From: Clostridia bacterium
GTDB lineage: Bacteria; Bacillota; Clostridia; Peptostreptococcales; Anaerovoracaceae
DNA: 64,000 nt
Direction: 5' to 3'
Assembly: GCA_900754795.1 (NCBI GenBank)
Contig: CAAEEA010000081.1
Location: 1-64,000 of the forward strand
Numbering within the stretch: position 1 is the first letter of the stretch; each line of letters opens with the position of its first letter. Of this stretch, positions 27,792 to 35,454 are shown piece by piece. Below the pieces are notes generated by a model that saw only the letters and a list, made by a program, of their open reading frames with translations, was not told the origin of the DNA and made no database searches. The position numbers were made by a program, and so were the translations under genes.

Positions 27792-28424
27792 CTATTTCAC
27801 CTCCCCGGCTCTGACTTCTTCTTCGGCTTTAGAATATTTTTTCTTATAAATCATCCTCATGAGCTTTGCTTCCCAGCGGGCTATCGGCTTTGCCCCTCCG
27901 ATCTTTTCCGAAAGAGCGGTGACTTCGGCTGACTTTTCAAGTACCGTCATCGCCACGACGGCTTCATAAAGAGTACGTCCGAAAGTCAGGGCATGACCTG
28001 TGACATTGCCCTCTGTATCCTCTTTTTCCACAGCAAGAAATCCGACGTTATCTCTGAGAGCTTTTTTTATATCTCTTTCTCTGTCTTTATTCTCCTGCTT
28101 CACATCTACGATACGCGCCTCAGGTCCGAAGATCTGAGCCATATCGTCAAGGGCAGCCCGGAAAGACTTTCCTTTTTTGAGCATTTCCATACAAAACGGA
28201 GTCTGAGAATATACCATGGCTTTCATATCGCCGCAGGGAACAGGCATTTCGCTTCCGGGGAGCTTTATGATGTCCTTTTCCGAAATATTCCCGATATCGC
28301 AGCCGTCAACGGTAGCGTAAACGCCGTCGGAAGTCTTCTGTATCAACCGGGCGTTTCCCACCGCATAGCCGCGGGTCGCCATGAAGCGGCCGTATTTTTT
28401 CATTACCTCATAAACTTCTTTCAT
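27792..28424 (-). CDS. Divergent class II aldolase-like protein, metal site lost
   Basis: A 210-residue relative of class II aldolases, recognisable from NARLIQKTSDGVYATVDGCD followed by the SEKDIIKL element. Where active members have the HxH metal ligands this protein reads MVYSQTPFCMEML, and no NHG motif is present. It is therefore probably not a zinc aldolase; it may bind the same substrate in a regulatory or structural role, perhaps as a partner of the neighbouring active paralog. The ATG overlaps the kinase stop by four bases. Confidence 0.65.
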   Translation of the reverse strand: MKEVYEVMKKYGRFMATRGYAVGNARLIQKTSDGVYATVDGCDIGNISEKDIIKLPGSEMPVPCGDMKAMVYSQTPFCMEMLKKGKSFRAALDDMAQIFGPEARIVDVKQENKDRERDIKKALRDNVGFLAVEKEDTEGNVTGHALTFGRTLYEAVVAMTVLEKSAEVTALSEKIGGAKPIARWEAKLMRMIYKKKYSKAEEEVRAGEVK

Positions 28425-29956
28425 TGTTCCTCTCCCTTGAACCTTTCTCCGTTAGCCTTTATGTAAGCTCCTTTGAGAGAATAGTACACATTTTTGTAAT
28501 CCTCAAAGAGATCGTTATATATTTTTCTGTTTGCCGGATCAGGTTCATAGCGCTTTTCGACTCTCACAAAATCTTTTGCCGAATAAAATCCCGGCAGTTC
28601 TCCAAGACCTATGAGCGCCACGATCGCCGCTCCGACCGCTCCCGCGTTGCGCGGGTCTTTTACCACAGAAAACCGTTTCCCCGTAATATCGGCGATAATC
28701 TGCATCCACGCGTTGTCGAGGGCGCCTCCGCCGATTATTCTGAAATCGTCACAGGAAAAGCCGTAATCATGGCTGTAGTTTTCCAGTATCCACCTGAGAT
28801 TATACCCTATTCCTTCGTATACCGCTCTCATCAGGTGCTCCCGGGTATGAACCATACTTATATTAAACAGTGTGGCTCTTGTCGTCGTGGACGATACGGG
28901 ACATCGTTCGCCGAGCATCCACGGCGTACATATCAGATGATCGCTTCCCGGCGGTATCTTGCGTATTACATCATCCATATATTCAAAAATTCCATCGCCG
29001 TATTCTTTCTTTTCGGAAGAGAAAAACTGTTCCTGTATCCACTGAATATTGGCTCCGGCGGATTCGGTAATCCCCGCGATGAGGTTCATCTCTTTGTCCG
29101 CGCTCTGTATGGCCGCGGCGCCGTGTCTGAATTGAGTGGCCGTCTTACTGGCAGCCGCGACCCAGGCTGAAGTTCCCAGATAGATATGTATATCTCCGTC
29201 TCCGCACATTCCCGATCCTACGGCAGCCGCCTGTACGTCGTCGCATCCTCCGAGGACAGGTGTGCCCTCAGCAAGCCCCATCTGTGAAGCCGCTTCCGGT
29301 ATAAGACCTCCCACTATATCGGTACTGCAGACAAGAGGAGGAAGTTTTTCCATATCAACTCCGGTAAGCTTCATCACACCGAGCCATTCTTTCTTTTTCA
29401 GATCCAGTCCGTAAGATGACGCTCCGGAGAGTTCCGTCACCATTTTGCCGGTACACCTGAACTTGAGATATCCGTTAACATCAAGTATCTTATATGTCCC
29501 GGCATATATGTCCGGCCTTTCTTCTTTAAGCCATACGATCTTCGGTATACAGTCCTTGCCCATTATGGGCGTTCCGGCAGCCAGCGAGAAAAGTTTTTTC
29601 CCGCCGAGTTTTTTCATTATACTTTCGGCCTGTTTTTCCGCTCTGCCGTCAACCCATGTAATGTTGTTATACAAAGCCGTGCCGTGTTCATCAACAGGAA
29701 TGACTCCCTGAGCCTGAGTGGAAAAAACTATTCCCTTTATCTGTTCCGGTCTTATTCCGGCCTTTTCGACTATGGCTCTGCTGCTCTTTGTCACGGCATT
29801 CCAGTAATCCCGCGGATCCTGTTCCACCCACGCGGGATTGGGGTAATACGTCGGATAAGGCTCTACCGCCGTCGCCCTTATCTCTCCGCTGTAATCCACG
29901 AGAACCGCCTTGTCCGAACTTGTTCCCATATCGTGAGATAAAATATATTTCTCCAT
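28421..29956 (-). CDS. FGGY-family carbohydrate kinase
   Basis: A 511-residue kinase of the xylulokinase/glycerokinase superfamily. The N-terminal ATPase-fold motif is DMGTSSDKAVLVD, the hinge region has GCDDVQAAAVGSG, and the C-terminal domain has RIIGGGALDNAWMQIIADITG. It would phosphorylate a polyol or sugar for the adjacent aldolases. The ATG at 29956 has GGAGG upstream; the longer GTG start at 29968 would overlap that site. Thirteen bases after the aminotransferase gene, so the operon is compact. Substrate unknown. Confidence 0.88.
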   Translation of the reverse strand: MEKYILSHDMGTSSDKAVLVDYSGEIRATAVEPYPTYYPNPAWVEQDPRDYWNAVTKSSRAIVEKAGIRPEQIKGIVFSTQAQGVIPVDEHGTALYNNITWVDGRAEKQAESIMKKLGGKKLFSLAAGTPIMGKDCIPKIVWLKEERPDIYAGTYKILDVNGYLKFRCTGKMVTELSGASSYGLDLKKKEWLGVMKLTGVDMEKLPPLVCSTDIVGGLIPEAASQMGLAEGTPVLGGCDDVQAAAVGSGMCGDGDIHIYLGTSAWVAAASKTATQFRHGAAAIQSADKEMNLIAGITESAGANIQWIQEQFFSSEKKEYGDGIFEYMDDVIRKIPPGSDHLICTPWMLGERCPVSSTTTRATLFNISMVHTREHLMRAVYEGIGYNLRWILENYSHDYGFSCDDFRIIGGGALDNAWMQIIADITGKRFSVVKDPRNAGAVGAAIVALIGLGELPGFYSAKDFVRVEKRYEPDPANRKIYNDLFEDYKNVYYSLKGAYIKANGERFKGEEQ

Positions 29957-29969
29957 ATGTGCCTCCACT

Positions 29970-31487
29970 TTACGCTTTTGCGGAATGTGCCTGTTTCGGC
30001 GCGCATTTCTGTGTTTTTACAACATGCCTGAACACATTTTCAAACCTGTTCAGCGCTTCATCTATAACTTCATCTGTATCGGCCATGGACGTATAAAGTC
30101 TGCTTCCGGCAAGAGTCACAAGGCCGTTGGCCATATATGCCGCTCCCATTCTTTCCATGGAATCCTTGCGTTGGTACATCATATCTTTGTTTTTCAGCAG
30201 GCCGAGGGCTGATTTAACCAGCGCGAAAGATGAAAAGTCAAAGCTCATCGCCCCTGTACATTCAAGGTGAACTATGCTGCCCTGATTGTAGCACACAAAA
30301 GGCAGCCCGTATTTTTCAAGAAGTTCTTTCAGTCCGTCAGCCAGTCTGTCTCCGGCCCGGCCCGCGATCTGACAGGCGTTGGTGCGGGCGATCTCTCTGA
30401 TTGCCGTATAGCCGGCCAGCGCCGAAAGAGGGTTGGCTGCCAGAGTGCCGCCTACATAAGCTCTGTGTTTTCCCGTGGCAAGTCCCGCCGCCATAAGCTG
30501 AGCGTATTCTTTTTTTCCGCCCACTCCTCCTGCCGCCGGATATCCTCCGGCGACGATCTTTCCGAACACCGTAAGATCCGGTACCACGTCAAAGAATCCC
30601 TGAGCTCCGGAGAGGGCAATTCTGAATCCCGTAACCACTTCATCAAAGATCATCAGAGCTCCGTATCTGTCGCACAGTTCCCTCACGCCTCTGTTGTAAT
30701 CCATGGCGACCGGTCTTGTGCCGCTTTCAGGTCCGACCGGTTCTACTATGACCGCGGCAGTGCCGCCTTTAAGCCTGTTTCTCTTCAGCATTTTTTCAAG
30801 CATGTCAAGATCATTGGGTCTGACCTCATCGGTGCGTCCGTAAGCGCTGCCCGGAATACCGTGGGATTCGAGGAGTCCTCTGCTTCCGGGTATCTTCAGA
30901 CCGTATACCATCTGATCGCTCCAGCCGTGATACCCTCCGCCGATTTTTATTATCCTTTTTTTGCCTGTGGCTATACGGGCGATTCTCAGGGCGGCCATCA
31001 CAGACTCAGTACCGCTTCCCAGCATGCGAAACATCTCTACGTTGGGCATGTGCCGGTTTATCTCTTTTGCGATCATAAGTTCAGCTTTGTGCAGAAGTCC
31101 GGTCACCGGTCCGCAGGAGTTGAGGAGCTCTATCACAGCTTCTCTGACCGGCGGATAATTGCTGCCGAGTATGGTCGGTCCTCCGGCCTGCAAAAAGTCT
31201 ATATATCTGTTGCCGTCTTCGTCATACAGATACGCTCCCTCCGCTCTTGCAAAAGCGAGAGGAAAAGGCTTGTTAAACGCCAGGTTATGCTGTACTCCCC
31301 CGGGTATATATTCTTTTGCCTCATCATATATGGCAAAGGATTTTTTGCATTTTTCATCGAAGTATCGGAGTATCTCATTTTCGTAATACTCATCGCTTAC
31401 CTCCCATATGGGCTGATCTGTCAGCGCCTTAAGCTGATCGTTTATCTTTTCCGGGTCGTCCCATCTGCTTATCCCGCAGTTTTCCAT
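29970..31487 (-). CDS. Class III aminotransferase, glutamate-1-semialdehyde aminomutase-like
   Basis: A 505-residue PLP enzyme. The family features are GSGTESVMAALRIAR, the IFDEVVTGFR aspartate motif and the PLP lysine in VFGKIVAGGYP. It resembles glutamate-1-semialdehyde 2,1-aminomutase but has about 60 extra N-terminal residues, and no haem genes are nearby, so a tetrapyrrole role is unlikely. With the kinase and aldolases downstream it may aminate or deaminate a sugar-like or amino-alcohol substrate. The ATG follows AAGGAGGG. First enzyme gene after the TetR regulator. Confidence 0.85.
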   Translation of the reverse strand: MENCGISRWDDPEKINDQLKALTDQPIWEVSDEYYENEILRYFDEKCKKSFAIYDEAKEYIPGGVQHNLAFNKPFPLAFARAEGAYLYDEDGNRYIDFLQAGGPTILGSNYPPVREAVIELLNSCGPVTGLLHKAELMIAKEINRHMPNVEMFRMLGSGTESVMAALRIARIATGKKRIIKIGGGYHGWSDQMVYGLKIPGSRGLLESHGIPGSAYGRTDEVRPNDLDMLEKMLKRNRLKGGTAAVIVEPVGPESGTRPVAMDYNRGVRELCDRYGALMIFDEVVTGFRIALSGAQGFFDVVPDLTVFGKIVAGGYPAAGGVGGKKEYAQLMAAGLATGKHRAYVGGTLAANPLSALAGYTAIREIARTNACQIAGRAGDRLADGLKELLEKYGLPFVCYNQGSIVHLECTGAMSFDFSSFALVKSALGLLKNKDMMYQRKDSMERMGAAYMANGLVTLAGSRLYTSMADTDEVIDEALNRFENVFRHVVKTQKCAPKQAHSAKA

Positions 31488-31523
31488 GATATGTCCCTCC
31501 TTTGATCTTTGGTCTGTGACACT

Positions 31524-32075
31524 TTATATCCGGTCTTCCAAAAGGCTGTGAAACTCCTTTTTCATATCTTCGGCGTCAAAGACTTTATTGTTTATGTGAT
31601 AATGATTTACCAGTCCGAAATACGTACCTTCAACGGCGATCACTTTCCGTTCGATATCTTCTCCGCAAACTCCTGCCTGGGTCAGGCCTTTTGCGGTAAG
31701 CTTCTCGATGATAGTAACCGGATTTTCTTTACCACTGCTTAAAACCGCGTTATTTATGAGCCTGCCGGTCAGCGCGGGATACAGAGCCGTATCTTCTATC
31801 AGTTTGTCAAACAAAGCGAAAACAAGGTCTTTCCCTTTCAGGTCTCTTTCCCCGCAAAACTCGGTTATATCGCTTATCTCCTGGCATACCAGCGCAAGCA
31901 GCAGTTCTCTTGTTCCGGAAAAATGATTGAAGACCGTTGTCCTGCACACATCCGCCGCGTCGGCGATCTGACTGAAAGTCACACCGTCAGGCCCGTATTC
32001 TTCAAACAGTCCCTTGGCGGCGTGCATGATCTTCAGTCTGCTTTTTTCTTTTTTAGAAAGCTTCTTCATTTGCAT
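31524..32075 (-). CDS. TetR family regulator
   Basis: A 183-residue regulator with the TetR helix-turn-helix (VTFSQIADAADVCRTTVFNHFSG, about residues 35-57) and a variable ligand-binding domain. It lies between the GtrA gene, which it overlaps by 23 bases, and the aminotransferase gene 36 bases downstream. A perfect 16-bp palindrome at the promoter of the unit is its likely operator, so it probably represses itself and the catabolic genes. The ligand is unknown but may be the operon substrate. Confidence 0.88.
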   Translation of the reverse strand: MQMKKLSKKEKSRLKIMHAAKGLFEEYGPDGVTFSQIADAADVCRTTVFNHFSGTRELLLALVCQEISDITEFCGERDLKGKDLVFALFDKLIEDTALYPALTGRLINNAVLSSGKENPVTIIEKLTAKGLTQAGVCGEDIERKVIAVEGTYFGLVNHYHINNKVFDAEDMKKEFHSLLEDRI

Positions 32076-32565
32076 CAGACCTTTCCGCTCCGGCGGACTC
32101 CGCCGCCATCGCGCGGGCTTTCAGCGCCCTTCTGTTGGTATTAAGCGTGCCCCGGAACACAAAGAATCTGTCATAAAGGAATTCTGTCGTAAGATTTACT
32201 CCCATAGTTCCAAACAGCACTATGTACTCGTTCCATCCGGCTTCGGTAAGCGCGGCTCCCCACCATGTTGACAGCGGAGTGAAAGCGCAGTAAAACAGAG
32301 CGACTTTTATCATGGCGATCGGAACGTTATTTGCCGATTTAAAAGTGAATTCTCTGTTCAGGGTAAAATTCCACAGCACCGACAATGTGAGCGCTATAAG
32401 GTAGCACGGAGTATAACTCCAGGACGTAAGCTCGTTTACGGCAGTGAACGAGATCGTCTGTATCAGTCCGGCAGAAACAGAAAAGATCACAAATTTTATA
32501 ACCTGCACGGTATTTTCTTTTTTTGTGAGCTTCTGATCAGCGGGATTGTCTTGTCTGTCAGCCAT
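32053..32565 (-). CDS. GtrA family membrane protein
   Basis: A 170-residue protein with four membrane segments (roughly 24-44, 53-71, 84-104 and 112-132) and the NREFTFKS and DRFFVFRG motifs of GtrA-like flippases. These proteins move lipid-linked sugars or take part in wall polymer modification. The C-terminal 25 residues are hydrophilic and overlap the TetR start. First gene of the unit, directly after the operator-bearing promoter. Confidence 0.85.
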   Translation of the reverse strand: MADRQDNPADQKLTKKENTVQVIKFVIFSVSAGLIQTISFTAVNELTSWSYTPCYLIALTLSVLWNFTLNREFTFKSANNVPIAMIKVALFYCAFTPLSTWWGAALTEAGWNEYIVLFGTMGVNLTTEFLYDRFFVFRGTLNTNRRALKARAMAAESAGAERSDANEEAF

Positions 32566-32620
32566 GTGATCCTCCTATCGTTATAATGATTGCCGCAGTA
32601 AAATGTATCGCGGTTCAAAT

Positions 32621-32663
32621 TTGTACTATAGTACAATTATCTCACATAATCTTCATTTGTCAA
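32621..32663 (-). promoter_or_regulatory. Promoter and TetR-type operator before gtrA-tetR
   Basis: Minus-strand TTGACA (32658-32663), 16-base spacer, GATAAT (32636-32641). Immediately downstream, at the expected transcription start, is the perfect 16-bp palindrome TTGTACTATAGTACAA (32621-32636), a position where a bound repressor would block initiation. Confidence 0.75.
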
Positions 32664-32693
32664 GGTATACATGTTTTCTCCGCCGCGGTCATT

Positions 32694-32731
32694 AAAAAAA
32701 ATATCCCGGTCTTCTCTGAGATCCGGGATAT
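32694..32731 (-). terminator. Terminator after the ferredoxin gene
   Basis: A 9-bp stem ATATCCCGG/CCGGGATAT with a 13-base loop, followed on the minus strand by a run of eight T. It begins seven bases after the ferredoxin stop. Confidence 0.85.
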
Positions 32732-32737
32732 CTTCGC

Positions 32738-33349
32738 TTAATCCAGTATTCTTCCGTCGATGGAGATCGTCTTCACCTGCCACGGTATGAATTTTCCGCT
32801 GTTCTTAATTGCTTTCCTGACCGCCGCTTCCAGTCCGCCGCAGCACGGAACTTCCATGCGTACTACGGTCACGCTCTTTATACCATTTTGCGCCATAATC
32901 GACGTGAGCTTTTCGCTGTAGTCACATTCATCAAGCTTGGGACAGCCGATAAGCGTTACCCTGTTTTGGATAAATATGCTGTGAAAATCACCGAAAGCAT
33001 AAGCAGAGCAGTCTGCCGCTATCAGCAGATCCGCGCCGTCAAAATACGGAGCGTTTACCGGAGCCAGTTTGATCTGCACAGGCCACTGTGAAAGTCTGCT
33101 GCTTCCGCCGGCAGCGGACTTCGCGGCCGTCACCGCGGCATGGTCATAGGGACGCGCTTCTCTTTCTTCAAAAGATATGGCTCCTGTCGGACATGCCGGA
33201 AGGCAGTCCCCCAGACCGTCGCAGTAATCTTCTCTCAGAAGTTTCGCCTTTCCGTTCACCATTCCTATCGCGCCCTCATGGCAGGCCGACGCACAAAGTC
33301 CGCACCCATTGCATTTTGATTCGTCTATCTTAATTATTTTCCTTATCAC
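32738..33349 (-). CDS. 4Fe-4S ferredoxin-type protein with extra C-terminal domain
   Basis: A 203-residue protein. The N-terminal 60 residues hold two cluster motifs, CNGCGLCASACHEGAIG and CDGLGDCLPACPTGA. The C-terminal part has further cysteines (CSAYAF, GCPKLDECD, PCCGGLEA) and may bind another cofactor. It should carry electrons in the cytoplasm. The start is GTG with GAGGTGG six bases upstream, overlapping the TIGR04076 gene by 20 bases, so the two are cotranslated. Related genes often lie near Crp/Fnr regulators and hybrid-cluster proteins; only the regulator is present here. Confidence 0.83.
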   Translation of the reverse strand: MIRKIIKIDESKCNGCGLCASACHEGAIGMVNGKAKLLREDYCDGLGDCLPACPTGAISFEEREARPYDHAAVTAAKSAAGGSSRLSQWPVQIKLAPVNAPYFDGADLLIAADCSAYAFGDFHSIFIQNRVTLIGCPKLDECDYSEKLTSIMAQNGIKSVTVVRMEVPCCGGLEAAVRKAIKNSGKFIPWQVKTISIDGRILD

Positions 33350-33605
33350 TTTTTTCCACCTCTATTTTAAAAATATTTATAACTTCGCTGTCCGGGCAGC
33401 AGAAGCTTATATTGCCGTTTCTGTCAGCCGGCAGATTACCGCCGTATCGCAGTATATCAATATACGGAAACGCCACATGCATAGCCATTGGGCACAGCTT
33501 TCCTCTTTCTGTGTCAAAATCAAAGCTGTCTCCAACCTTGTGCCCTCTGTGGCAGCCCCTGTCTCCTTTTTTGTCGATCAAAGTGATCCTGATCTTAGGT
33601 TTCAC
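33330..33605 (-). CDS. TIGR04076 family protein
   Basis: A 91-residue protein that I recognise as TIGR04076 from its pattern of conserved cysteines: DRGCHRGHKVGDSF, LCPMAMHVAFPYID and FCCPDSEV. The function of the family is unknown; the Cys/His pattern suggests a metal or cluster site. The start is GTG at 33605, eight bases after GGGAGG; the GTG at 33614 would overlap that site. First gene of a two-gene unit controlled by the divergent Crp/Fnr regulator. Confidence 0.72.
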   Translation of the reverse strand: MKPKIRITLIDKKGDRGCHRGHKVGDSFDFDTERGKLCPMAMHVAFPYIDILRYGGNLPADRNGNISFCCPDSEVINIFKIEVEKSDKENN

Positions 33606-33652
33606 CTCTTTCACCTCCCGTCACCCATGTTTTTTCTTGCGTTTTCGAGAAA

Positions 33653-33695
33653 ATTATAGTATGATGACAAAAATAAATCTGTTGTTTTTACAACA
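33653..33695 (-). promoter_or_regulatory. Class II Crp/Fnr-type promoter
   Basis: A perfect 16-bp interrupted palindrome TGTTGT-TTTT-ACAACA lies at 33680-33695. On the minus strand a consensus TATAAT lies at 33653-33658, with no good -35. With the start taken seven bases past the -10 (about 33646), the palindrome centre is at -41.5, the classic position for class II activation by Crp/Fnr proteins. The palindrome also overlaps the region just before the divergent regulator gene. Confidence 0.65.
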
Positions 33696-33708
33696 AAATA
33701 GGTGGAAA

Positions 33709-34368
33709 ATGAAAAAAATTTTTGAATTTCTTTCAGAGTCAGAGCTCTTTATGTCAATGGACGCTGAACAGATAAAATCTCTGCTGCCATACCTTAACGC
33801 GAGAGAACTTGAATTTGACAAAGGAAGCCTGATCCTCTCAGAAGGCGAAGCCGCCGGAAATGCCGGCATTATCTTATCAGGCAGCGTATATATCACCAGC
33901 GAGGATTATTACGGGAACAGGAGCATAACCGCCGAAACCGGTCCCGGTGAAATGTTTGCCGAGGTATTTGCCAGCGCGGGAGTTTCTCATATGCCTGTAA
34001 GCGTATTCGCGGCTGAGAATTCCCGTATCCTTCTCCTTGATCTTCGCGCTGTTACCGGCGGATCCCTTTCTCCCATACCGGGAGCCGAAACACTTGCGGT
34101 CAATCTGCTGCGGATCGTTTCGCGCAAAACGCTTTTACTTAACCGGAAGATCCACATCCTGTCAAGAAGGACTACCCGCGAAAAAATTCTCGCGTATCTT
34201 TCATATCATGCTCAGATATCCAAAAGCAGCTGCTTTGACATTCCCTTTGACCGTCAGGAACTCGCTGATTTTCTCTGTGTGGACAGAAGCGCCATGTCAG
34301 CTGAGCTGAGCCGCATGAAAAAAGACGGTCTGATAAAGTATCACAAAAATCACTTTCGTCTCCTGTAA
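33709..34368 (+). CDS. Crp/Fnr family transcriptional regulator
   Basis: A 219-residue regulator: cyclic-nucleotide-binding-like beta-barrel domain (about 15-125), dimer helix (about 125-150) and a winged HTH (TREKILAYLSYHA ... DRQELADFLCVDRSAMSAELSRM). It has no cysteine cluster like FNR's N-terminal one, so it may bind haem, a nucleotide or another effector. The frame is open from 33412, but ATG 33709 with GGTGG upstream gives the normal length. It is divergent from the TIGR04076-ferredoxin unit, with a matching palindrome between them. Confidence 0.88.
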   Translation: MKKIFEFLSESELFMSMDAEQIKSLLPYLNARELEFDKGSLILSEGEAAGNAGIILSGSVYITSEDYYGNRSITAETGPGEMFAEVFASAGVSHMPVSVFAAENSRILLLDLRAVTGGSLSPIPGAETLAVNLLRIVSRKTLLLNRKIHILSRRTTREKILAYLSYHAQISKSSCFDIPFDRQELADFLCVDRSAMSAELSRMKKDGLIKYHKNHFRLL

Positions 34369-34469
34369 AAACAGCGTCCTGCCCTCAGAGGAGTCAGGCT
34401 CGCCGGGCTTACTGTAAAAAACTCTTTCCAACCGGATACTTTTGTGGTATAAATATATTATGTCTGTTT

Positions 34470-34545
34470 GCGCCAGTAGCTCAGGGGATAGAGTAGCACA
34501 CTCCGAATGTGAAGGCCGCGGGTTCGATTCCCGCCTGGCGCACCA
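34470..34545 (+). tRNA. tRNA-Arg(CCG)
   Basis: A complete 76-base cloverleaf. The acceptor GCGCCAG pairs with CTGGCGC, the D-stem is GCTC/GAGT, the anticodon loop CTCCGAA gives anticodon CCG, the T-arm is GCGGG-TTCGATT-CCCGC, and CCA is encoded. The anticodon stem reads GCACA/TGTGA, so the 27-43 pair is a G.A mismatch. AT-rich promoter-like sequence (TATAAATATATTA) lies upstream. Confidence 0.96.
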
Positions 34546-34547
34546 AG

Positions 34548-34580
34548 AGCCTTGAAATATCAATATTTTCAAGGCTTTTT
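34548..34580 (+). terminator. Terminator after tRNA-Arg
   Basis: A 10-bp stem AGCCTTGAAA/TTTCAAGGCT with a 9-base loop, followed by TTTTTCTTTT. It begins three bases after the CCA end. Confidence 0.85.
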
Positions 34581-34670
34581 CTTTTCCGGAGCGCCGGTCA
34601 AATAGATTGTAGTAGCAGCCTGCAAGGCGCAAGTCTGAGAACATCCTGTAAAAAAAAACATTAAATTCGG

Positions 34671-34708
34671 GAACATGCGTTTACTTTTTGTTCGCGTTGT
34701 GATATAGT
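34671..34708 (+). promoter_or_regulatory. lexA promoter with SOS box
   Basis: GAACATGCGTTT (34671-34682) is close to the Firmicute LexA box GAAC-N4-GTTC, with one mismatch in the right half. It overlaps the -35 TTTACT (34680-34685); a 17-base spacer leads to TATAGT (34703-34708). This placement fits autorepression by LexA. Confidence 0.7.
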
Positions 34709-34731
34709 ATAAAAAAACAAAGGAGGAAGCC

Positions 34732-35394
34732 ATGGCTCAGCTTAAGGACCGCGAACAAAAAATACTGAACTATATGAAAGACGAAATCCGAATCAAGGGT
34801 TATCCTCCTACGGTACGCGAGATCTGCACGGCGCTGGGCATCAAATCAACGTCCACCGCCCACAAGGATATAGAAAGCCTGGTTCGCCAGGGATACCTTG
34901 TCAAAGACCCGTCAAAGCCCCGGGCTCTGATGGTTGTAGATCCTGTTTCCGGTCTGCACGATACGGGAGAGTCTCCTTACGGCGACGGTCTGTCTCATCT
35001 CAGAGACGACATCATCGACATCCCCGTTGTCGGACGTGTCGCGGCCGGTACCCCTATCCTTGCCGAGCAAAACATAGAAGACACATTTCCTGTTCCGGCT
35101 CGCTACGCCTCCGGAGGGATCAACTACATGCTTCGCGTACGCGGCGAGAGCATGATAGAAGCGGGTATAATGGACGGGGATCTAATTCTCGTTCAACAGA
35201 CCGAAACCGCCAGTAACGGCGAGATCGTAGTGGCGATGATAGACGGTTTTGAGAGCGAAGCCACAGTTAAGACCTTCTACAGAGAAAACGGACATGTCAG
35301 GCTTCAGCCGGAAAATCAGACAATGAGCCCAATCATCGTCAAAGATGTAAAGATTCTCGGTAAAGTCAGGGGAGTCTTCAGATATTTCAACTAA
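34732..35394 (+). CDS. lexA: LexA repressor
   Basis: A 220-residue SOS repressor. The N-terminal winged HTH spans about 1-70 (PPTVREICTALGIKSTSTAHKDIESL). The cleavage site region has the AAGTP element (VGRVAAGTPILAE) with Ala-Gly scissile bond, and the catalytic Ser and Lys lie in RGESMIEAGI and AMIDGFESEATVK. RecA-stimulated self-cleavage releases DNA-repair genes. The ATG follows AAAGGAGG. A LexA box overlaps the promoter. Confidence 0.97.
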   Translation: MAQLKDREQKILNYMKDEIRIKGYPPTVREICTALGIKSTSTAHKDIESLVRQGYLVKDPSKPRALMVVDPVSGLHDTGESPYGDGLSHLRDDIIDIPVVGRVAAGTPILAEQNIEDTFPVPARYASGGINYMLRVRGESMIEAGIMDGDLILVQQTETASNGEIVVAMIDGFESEATVKTFYRENGHVRLQPENQTMSPIIVKDVKILGKVRGVFRYFN

Positions 35395-35408
35395 GTTCAA
35401 AAACTGAT

Positions 35409-35434
35409 AACTGCCGCCCGGTCGGGCGGCAGTT
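35409..35434. terminator. Two-way terminator between lexA and acyl-CoA ligase
   Basis: An 11-bp stem AACTGCCGCCC/GGGCGGCAGTT with a 4-base loop, ending in TTTT on the + strand. It sits between convergent genes, and the stem complement gives a short T-run on the minus strand also. Confidence 0.8.
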
Positions 35435-35454
35435 TTAAGTTCGTTCTGTTATTC

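Noticed and set aside
30267..31505. A 412-aa + strand open frame
   Set aside because: It lies wholly antisense to the aminotransferase gene, has no ribosome site and shows no protein-family motif. The same holds for + strand frames at 6837-7667 and 40768-41769.
34297..34644. A 115-aa minus-strand frame containing CARRESNPRPSHSE
   Set aside because: This is the well-known artefact of translating the antisense of tRNA-Arg and its flanks; it has no ribosome site and covers the tRNA and its terminator.
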